35,578 bases of DNA from JBCBRD01 sp039819785 (lineage in GTDB: Bacteria > Pseudomonadota > Alphaproteobacteria > Rhizobiales > Hyphomicrobiaceae). Where the stretch lies: NCBI GenBank assembly GCA_039819785.1, contig JBCBRH010000039.1, positions 1 through 35,578 on the forward strand, in the 5' to 3' direction. Of this stretch, positions 30,495-35,578 are shown piece by piece (the first letter of the stretch is position 1; the number at the start of each line of letters is the position of its first letter). The notes below the pieces were generated by a model, which made no database searches, was not told the origin of the DNA, and saw only the letters and a program-made list of their open reading frames with translations. The position numbers and the translations under genes are program-made.

Positions 30495-31739
30495 ATGAGC
30501 GAACCACCGCGATCAGCTTCCCCGCCAGATGCCCCACAGCGCGCCGAACCGCTCGACAATCTGCGGTCCGAAGACGGCCAGCGACTGTGGGTGGAACGCC
30601 TGTCGCTGACCAACTTCCGAAACTACCTGAGCGCGACCCTGGAAGCCGGTCCTGACCCAGTCATCCTCGTCGGCCAGAACGGCGCTGGAAAAACAAATCT
30701 CCTCGAAGCGGTCTCTCTTCTCTCCCCCGGCCAGGGGCTGCGCCGTGCAGCCTTCCCTGACCTTGCCCGAGCGGGCGGAGATGGCCGCTGGGCCGTCGCC
30801 GGTCTCGTCCACGCAAGGCCGGGAGTATCGCGTCTTGGAACCGGTCTGGCGGAACCCGCATCCGGCCGCCCGCGCGATGGCAGGACGGGGCGCACGGTCC
30901 GGATAGATGGCGAAACCCACCGCGGGTCGGGGGTCCTTGCAGACTACGTCGACACCGTCTGGGTCACACCGGCCATGGATGGTCTGTTTACCGGCCCAGC
31001 AGCCGACCGCCGCCGCTTTCTGGACCGGCTTGTGTTGTGCTTCGATCCAGCTTTCAGAGCCTTGCCTGGCCGGTTCGAGCGGGCCAGGCAGGCGCGCAAC
31101 CGGTTGCTGTCGGACGGTGTGACGTCGCCGGCCCAGTTCGAAGCCTTCGAGCGCGTCATGGCCGAAACGGCAACCGCCATCGCAGCGGCCCGCAACGAAA
31201 CCGTCACAGCGCTTGCAGCCACCATCGAAGCCCGTCGCATCCGCAATTCAGCCTCCCCCTTCCCCTGGTCGACCGTGTTGCTGGACGGAACACTGGAAAA
31301 CGAACTCACCCGTGCTCCTGCCATCGATGTCGAGGATGCCTACCTCAGCCGCCTGGGGGCAAACCGGGAGCGCGACCGCGCCGCCAGCCGAACACTGGAG
31401 GGTCCGCACCGAACGGACCTGAATGTCACCCACGGCCCCAAATCGACGCCTGCGCGCCTGTGTTCCACCGGTGAGCAAAAATCGCTTCTTCTCGGCCTCA
31501 CGCTGGCCGAGGCCGAATTGATCGCGCGCAGGCACGACGGCGCAGCCCCACTCATCTTGCTGGACGAGATCACCGCGCACCTAGACGAACACCGCCGTGC
31601 CGCCTTGTTTGAAGAGATCCTGCGCCTGCGTGCGCAAGCCTGGATGACAGGTACTGATCTGGTCGCCTTTGAAGCCCTCAAGGGCCGTGCGAATATCTAC
31701 CAGGTCGCAGACGGTCAGATCACGTCCTTAAGCGACTGA
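30495..31739 (+). CDS. recF: DNA replication and repair protein RecF
   Basis: 414 residues. After a disordered 30-residue N-terminus come WVERLSLTNFRNYLSATLEA, Walker A VGQNGAGKTNLLEAVSLLSPG, the DTVWVTPAMDGLFTGPAADRRRFLDRLV block, RTDLNVTHGP, the ABC-type signature STGEQKSLLLGLTLAEA and Walker B LILLDEITAHLD, with MTGTDLVAF near the end. RecF loads RecA at gaps with RecO/RecR. No clear ribosome site is visible at ATG 30495; later starts would cut the conserved N-terminus only after residue 31. gyrB follows after 165 bp. Confidence 0.95.
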   Translation: MSEPPRSASPPDAPQRAEPLDNLRSEDGQRLWVERLSLTNFRNYLSATLEAGPDPVILVGQNGAGKTNLLEAVSLLSPGQGLRRAAFPDLARAGGDGRWAVAGLVHARPGVSRLGTGLAEPASGRPRDGRTGRTVRIDGETHRGSGVLADYVDTVWVTPAMDGLFTGPAADRRRFLDRLVLCFDPAFRALPGRFERARQARNRLLSDGVTSPAQFEAFERVMAETATAIAAARNETVTALAATIEARRIRNSASPFPWSTVLLDGTLENELTRAPAIDVEDAYLSRLGANRERDRAASRTLEGPHRTDLNVTHGPKSTPARLCSTGEQKSLLLGLTLAEAELIARRHDGAAPLILLDEITAHLDEHRRAALFEEILRLRAQAWMTGTDLVAFEALKGRANIYQVADGQITSLSD

Positions 31740-31904
31740 ACAGTCCCATGGATAATGCCCCCAAAAACCCATTAACACGCTCAAAAACGGGCCGATTTGC
31801 CACCCAACGGCACCGTGGGAAATGTCACGCGAAAGCGCGCTTTTTCAGCACCGATCTGCTAAACTCGCGCCTTGATAAGAAAACAATGCGAGGACAAAAA
31901 CCGC

Positions 31905-34352
31905 ATGACCGAGAGCCCAGCTGAAGACCTCCCCGTGACTCAGGATTACGATGCTGATTCCATCAAGATGCTCAAGGGGTTAGAAGCCGTACGCAAGCGG
32001 CCGGGCATGTACATCGGCGACACCGACGACGGCTCCGGCCTTCATCACATGGTCTACGAAGTCGTCGACAACGCCGTCGACGAAGTTCTCGCCGATTATG
32101 CGACGGAATGCCGCGTAACGCTAAACCCGGATGGATCGTGCACCGTAAGCGACGACGGCCGCGGAATCCCCACCGGTATCAAGCACGACGACGACCATGA
32201 ACCGCCTCGCTCAGCGCTTGAAATCGTGTTCACCGAACTGCACGCAGGCGGCAAGTTCAACCAGAACGCCTACAAAGTGTCGGGCGGCCTGCATGGCGTT
32301 GGCGTGTCCGTCGTCAACGCGCTCTCCAAATGGCTCCGCTGCACGGTCTGGCGCGAAGGCAAAGAGCATACAATCGCATTTGCACACGGCATCACCGACG
32401 GTCCGCTTGAAATCAAGCCCGCAGCCGATCCCGACCGTAAGGGCACCGAGGTGTCGTTCCTTCCGTCCACCGAAACGTTCACCCAGGTTGAGTTCGACTT
32501 CGCAACGCTGGAACACCGCCTGCGTGAACTGGCATTCTTGAACTCTGGCGCCAAAATCGTCCTACACGACAAACGCCACGCCGACGATAGGCTTGTCGAG
32601 CTGAACTACGATGGCGGCACGGCCGCGTTCGTCCAATACCTGGATCGCAACAAGACCGGCATCCTCGAAGCGCCAATTATGGTCCGCTCCGAACGCGACG
32701 GCATCACGGTGGAAGTCGCGTTGTGGTGGAACAACAGCTACCACGAGAACATGCTCTGCTTCACCAACAACATCCCTCAACGCGATGGCGGCACGCACTT
32801 GGCCGGGTTCCGTGGCGCGCTCACGCGGGTGATCAACAAGTATGCCGAAACCAGCGGCATTGCCAAAAAAGAAAAGGTCTCCATGACCGGCGATGACGCC
32901 CGCGAGGGGATGACCTGCGTTCTCTCCGTCAAGGTCCCAGACCCGAAATTTTCAAGCCAAACCAAGGACAAGCTGGTCTCATCGGAAGTCCGTCCCGTCG
33001 TCGAAAGTGCCGTCTACGACACGCTTGGCCAATGGTTCGAAGAACACCCCAAGGAAGCCCGGCTGATTGTCACCAAAGTGGCCGAAGCCGCCGCCGCCCG
33101 TGAGGCGGCCAAGCGCGCGCGCGAACTCACCCGGCGCAAAGGCGCGTTGGATATGGCCAACCTGCCCGGTAAGCTGGCCGAATGTCAGGACCGCAATCCT
33201 GCGAACACTGAAATGTTCATCGTCGAGGGCGACTCGGCCGGTGGCTCCGCGAAACAGGCGCGCGAACGCGAGTTCCAGGCTGTCCTTCCCATCCGAGGTA
33301 AAATCCTCAACGTGGAGCGCGCACGGTTTGACCGGATGCTCTCCAGCCAGGAAATCGGCACGCTGATTACGGCACTCGGCACTGGCATTGGCCGCGAAGA
33401 ATTCAACATCGAAAAACTGCGCTACCACAAAATTATCATCATGACGGATGCCGACGTCGACGGCGCTCACATCCGCACGCTGCTGCTGACATTCTTCTAC
33501 CGCCAGATGCCCGAACTCATCGAAGGTGGTTACCTTTACATCGCCCAGCCGCCGCTGTTCAAAGTGTCTAAGGGCAAGTCCGAAACCTACCTGAAGGACC
33601 AGCGCGCACTGGAAGACTACCTGATCGACTCAGGCATCGAGGAAGCCAGCCTGCAAACGGGCTCCGGCGTCACTCGTGCCGGTGCAGACCTGCGCGACAT
33701 CGTCGATGAAGCCCGCCGCGTGTCGTTCCTGATAGAGGACCTGCACTCGCGCTATGCCCGCTTCATCGTCGAGCAATCGGCAATCGGCGGGGCCTTCGAT
33801 ACCTCGTTGCTGAACTCGGCAGCCGCCGCCACCGCGGTCGCAGAGGATGTCGCCAAGCGTCTTGATGAAGTCGCTGAGGAAACCGAGAAAGGCTGGTCGG
33901 GCCGGTTCGGCAACGACGGGTATCTCTACCAGCGTGAAGTGCGTGGCGTTACGGAGGCGCACGCGCTTGATATGGCCCTGCTCGGCTCACTCGACGCCAA
34001 ACGCCTGCATGAGCGCTATCCGCACCTCAAGGAAGTTTACGACAAACCAGGCAAGCTCAACCTGAAAACCGGCACGCGTGAGATCTACGGCCCACGCGAT
34101 GTTTTGGCCGCAGTCTACGAAGCCGGCCGGAAGGGTATCAGCTTGCAGCGCTACAAAGGCCTCGGCGAAATGAATGCCGATCAGCTGGCCGAAACCACCC
34201 TGCAGAAGGACAGCCGCACACTTCTGCAAGTGAAGGTGGACGATGTCTCCGACGCCGACGATATCTTCTCACGGCTCATGGGCGACGTGGTTGAACCACG
34301 CCGGGAGTTCATCCAGGATAACGCACTCTCAATCGAAAATCTGGACGTCTAG
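31905..34352 (+). CDS. gyrB: DNA gyrase subunit B
   Basis: 815 residues, usual length. The GHKL ATPase has LEAVRKRPGMYIGDT, HHMVYEVVDNAVDE, SDDGRGIP and GGLHGVGVSVVNALS. The TOPRIM domain has FIVEGDSAGGSAKQARERE and the metal-binding TDADVDGAHIR, followed by QPPLFKV and the C-terminal LQRYKGLGEMNADQL. With GyrA it introduces negative supercoils. ATG 31905 has GAGGAC upstream and gives the normal N-terminus; a TTG at 31872 is not needed. It follows recF in the same direction. Just past its stop is a GC-rich hairpin (34374-34386 arm region) without T-tract before the convergent TIR gene. Confidence 0.97.
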   Translation: MTESPAEDLPVTQDYDADSIKMLKGLEAVRKRPGMYIGDTDDGSGLHHMVYEVVDNAVDEVLADYATECRVTLNPDGSCTVSDDGRGIPTGIKHDDDHEPPRSALEIVFTELHAGGKFNQNAYKVSGGLHGVGVSVVNALSKWLRCTVWREGKEHTIAFAHGITDGPLEIKPAADPDRKGTEVSFLPSTETFTQVEFDFATLEHRLRELAFLNSGAKIVLHDKRHADDRLVELNYDGGTAAFVQYLDRNKTGILEAPIMVRSERDGITVEVALWWNNSYHENMLCFTNNIPQRDGGTHLAGFRGALTRVINKYAETSGIAKKEKVSMTGDDAREGMTCVLSVKVPDPKFSSQTKDKLVSSEVRPVVESAVYDTLGQWFEEHPKEARLIVTKVAEAAAAREAAKRARELTRRKGALDMANLPGKLAECQDRNPANTEMFIVEGDSAGGSAKQAREREFQAVLPIRGKILNVERARFDRMLSSQEIGTLITALGTGIGREEFNIEKLRYHKIIIMTDADVDGAHIRTLLLTFFYRQMPELIEGGYLYIAQPPLFKVSKGKSETYLKDQRALEDYLIDSGIEEASLQTGSGVTRAGADLRDIVDEARRVSFLIEDLHSRYARFIVEQSAIGGAFDTSLLNSAAAATAVAEDVAKRLDEVAEETEKGWSGRFGNDGYLYQREVRGVTEAHALDMALLGSLDAKRLHERYPHLKEVYDKPGKLNLKTGTREIYGPRDVLAAVYEAGRKGISLQRYKGLGEMNADQLAETTLQKDSRTLLQVKVDDVSDADDIFSRLMGDVVEPRREFIQDNALSIENLDV

Positions 34353-34430
34353 CGATCTCGCACCCGCTCTCCGGTCACACCGGGCGAGCAGCCGAGACGT
34401 CGCCAGTAGAATGCCTTGAAATGCGGGGCG

Positions 34431-35285
34431 TCATTTATTGGTCGAGCTTACGGCAGTGCCTGTTGCAGCACCAGCGGCTGCGGCAACGACAGCGCACTTC
34501 AACCACATAACTGGTCCTAGCAGTAGGCACCCCGTTGCAATAGCTGCTGTGGTTGCTGCCCCTGCAGCAGCCCCCTCCGCTTTCTGCTGCTCCGCACGTA
34601 ATTGTTGCCTTAAGTCTTCTGCATCTGAGTGCGACTGATATGAAAAAATTGCCAAACCAATTGTGAGCGCTAGCGAGGCGACAATAGAAGCGGTCCTATA
34701 GCTGCTCCATTCGAGTGACCAGAAAGGGTTTATCCAACGAGTGGCCCTGTGAAGATGTTTCTCGTACCAAGGTTTACGATGCTTACGTATAGCTTTTGCG
34801 ACTTCCACGATATGTTGATCAAGTCCTGCGCTCCACACCCTAATTGCGTTATGATTTAGCACTGGACGAAATTCGCTCGGCAACTTACTCGCGTCAGGCA
34901 GAGGGGTGTCCTCTATCAATACGGGCACTATTGGCACATCGTGCTTAAGAGCCGCTAAGATCTCGACGGCCACATAATCTCTTTTCTGCGGGGTGAAACG
35001 AGGGTGATCTGATCTTCTTTTGAACAACCCCCAAAAGCTCTTTTCAGCCGATCTGCTAACGCCAGAACTTACTAATCGAGATGTCCATTCAGGACCAATA
35101 ATGGAAACCATGACGCGCGACTTGCTGATCTGGTCCTCAATAAGGCTTTCAAACTTATCACCACCACCAATGTTGCGCTGGTCGAGAAAGATGTTTCTTT
35201 TTCCAAATTTCCCACAAAGACCCTCGTACAGCGATTGCGCCGCCCAAACCGTATCGTCACGGCGATAGCTTATAAAAATACTCAA
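34431..35285 (-). CDS. TIR-domain protein with transmembrane and Ala/Gly-rich C-terminus
   Basis: 284 residues from TTG 35285. GGAGG lies 7 nt upstream and conserved sequence starts at once, so the longer ATG frame (35447) is unlikely. TIR landmarks: SIFISYRRDD box 1 (2-11), BB-loop region IFLDQRNIGGGDKFE (32-46), SIIGPEW, and DYVAVEILAAL with Glu108 at the NADase catalytic position seen in SARM1-type TIRs, followed by IVPVLIE. A transmembrane helix (about 195-215), a short charged helix (DLRQQLRAEQQKAEG) and a glycine-zipper-like Ala/Gly segment follow. NAD+ cleavage in defence or signalling is plausible. The gene is visibly AT-richer than gyrB, suggesting acquisition. Confidence 0.8.
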   Translation of the reverse strand: MSIFISYRRDDTVWAAQSLYEGLCGKFGKRNIFLDQRNIGGGDKFESLIEDQISKSRVMVSIIGPEWTSRLVSSGVSRSAEKSFWGLFKRRSDHPRFTPQKRDYVAVEILAALKHDVPIVPVLIEDTPLPDASKLPSEFRPVLNHNAIRVWSAGLDQHIVEVAKAIRKHRKPWYEKHLHRATRWINPFWSLEWSSYRTASIVASLALTIGLAIFSYQSHSDAEDLRQQLRAEQQKAEGAAAGAATTAAIATGCLLLGPVMWLKCAVVAAAAGAATGTAVSSTNK

Positions 35286-35425
35286 AGACTTACCTCCACA
35301 ATGAGGTCGCTGATCCAGGCGAGTTGGCCGGTAATCAACTGCCGTTCCATGGCCGGGTCCCAGGTGTCGACAAAACAGAAATCGCGATGAGAGCATAGTT
35401 TGCTGGACGCTCGGGGTTCGAGCAA
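35282..35425 (-). CDS. Small ORF overlapping the TIR gene start (TTGA)
   Basis: A 47-codon frame from TTG 35425 ends in TGA at 35284-35282, overlapping the TTG start of the TIR gene in a TTGA junction typical of translational coupling. The peptide ending SHRDFCFVDTWDPAMERQLI then TGQLAWISDLIVE looks protein-like, but no family is recognised. It may be a small partner, or the tail of a gene truncated on insertion, since no strong ribosome site precedes it. ATG 35350 region (MERQ) is an internal alternative. Confidence 0.35.
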   Translation of the reverse strand: MLEPRASSKLCSHRDFCFVDTWDPAMERQLITGQLAWISDLIVEVSL

Positions 35426-35578
35426 GGGGCCAATCGGTCGATTTCATGGGTACACGTTGTTAAGCGCCTTTTCGGTTCTGACGCATGCCGATCAGTTGGT
35501 CAACCACTCCCAGAAACCGAGCACAATTTGATCTGGTGCGCGTTGCAGCGCTAGCCAGTCCGGTCACATCCCTGCGAC

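Noticed and set aside
35385..35405. GGGTTCGAGC sequence resembling a tRNA T-arm or attachment site next to the TIR gene
   Set aside because: No acceptor, D or anticodon arms can be drawn around it, and no integrase is in the window.
35460..35578. Minus-strand frame open from the window edge to a TAA at 35460-35462
   Set aside because: Thirty-eight codons without recognisable similarity; too short to call as a gene end.

Overview
The window is a chromosomal segment of an alphaproteobacterium, most likely from a Hyphomicrobiales-like lineage. The evidence is the replication-origin-proximal block read in order: ubiB, ubiE, mutM (fpg), enoyl-CoA hydratase, rpsT, dnaA, dnaN, recF, gyrB. This is a familiar alphaproteobacterial synteny. 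Coding density is high and moderately GC-rich, and several starts are GTG or TTG. No rRNA, tRNA, CRISPR array, insertion sequence or prophage was recognised.

Layout. 1-5.2 kb: end of a GlcG/HbpS-family gene with its terminator, an alpha/beta hydrolase, an HxlR regulator, a secreted metallo-beta-lactamase-fold protein with an 8-residue tandem repeat, a cupin, an AhpD-like protein, a cytochrome c and a DUF6455 protein. 5.1-7.6 kb: a YadG/YadH-like ABC exporter and a formaldehyde-activating-enzyme (Fae) paralogue. 7.6-10 kb: a secreted Cys protein, two tandem 65-residue YRG-motif (DUF4278-like) proteins, a divergent gene fusing a ribbon-helix-helix DNA-binding domain to a complete PII signalling protein, and a cold-shock protein. 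10-12.9 kb: a bactofilin and a two-gene glycosyltransferase operon. 12.9-18.6 kb: ubiB, a GST, ubiE, a second GlcG-like gene, mutM and enoyl-CoA hydratase. 18.6-23.9 kb: two diverged paralogous membrane proteins, a DUF1232 protein, and a carbamoyltransferase / DUF5989 / SxtJ cluster. 23.9-34.4 kb: rpsT with a structured leader and trailer, rhodanese, dnaA, dnaN, a sterol-desaturase-family protein, recF and gyrB. 34.4-35.6 kb: an AT-richer TIR-transmembrane protein.

How it fits together. A conserved housekeeping block (ubiquinone synthesis, base-excision repair, replication) is interrupted at nearly every junction by accessory genes: GST, GlcG, the membrane/carbamoyltransferase cluster, rhodanese and sterol desaturase. 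The most unusual locus is the RHH-PII fusion at 8903-9400. All canonical PII landmarks sit at their usual numbering after a 52-residue DNA-binding module, and an internal Shine-Dalgarno/ATG sits exactly at the PII start. Inverted repeats lie upstream and two small YRG proteins diverge from it. I read this as a candidate one-component nitrogen/energy-responsive transcription factor with its target operon. Other points of interest are a probable structured RNA with a pseudoknot-capable core between rpsT and a strong terminator, a Fae paralogue lacking the expected histidine, and a TIR effector candidate next to gyrB.
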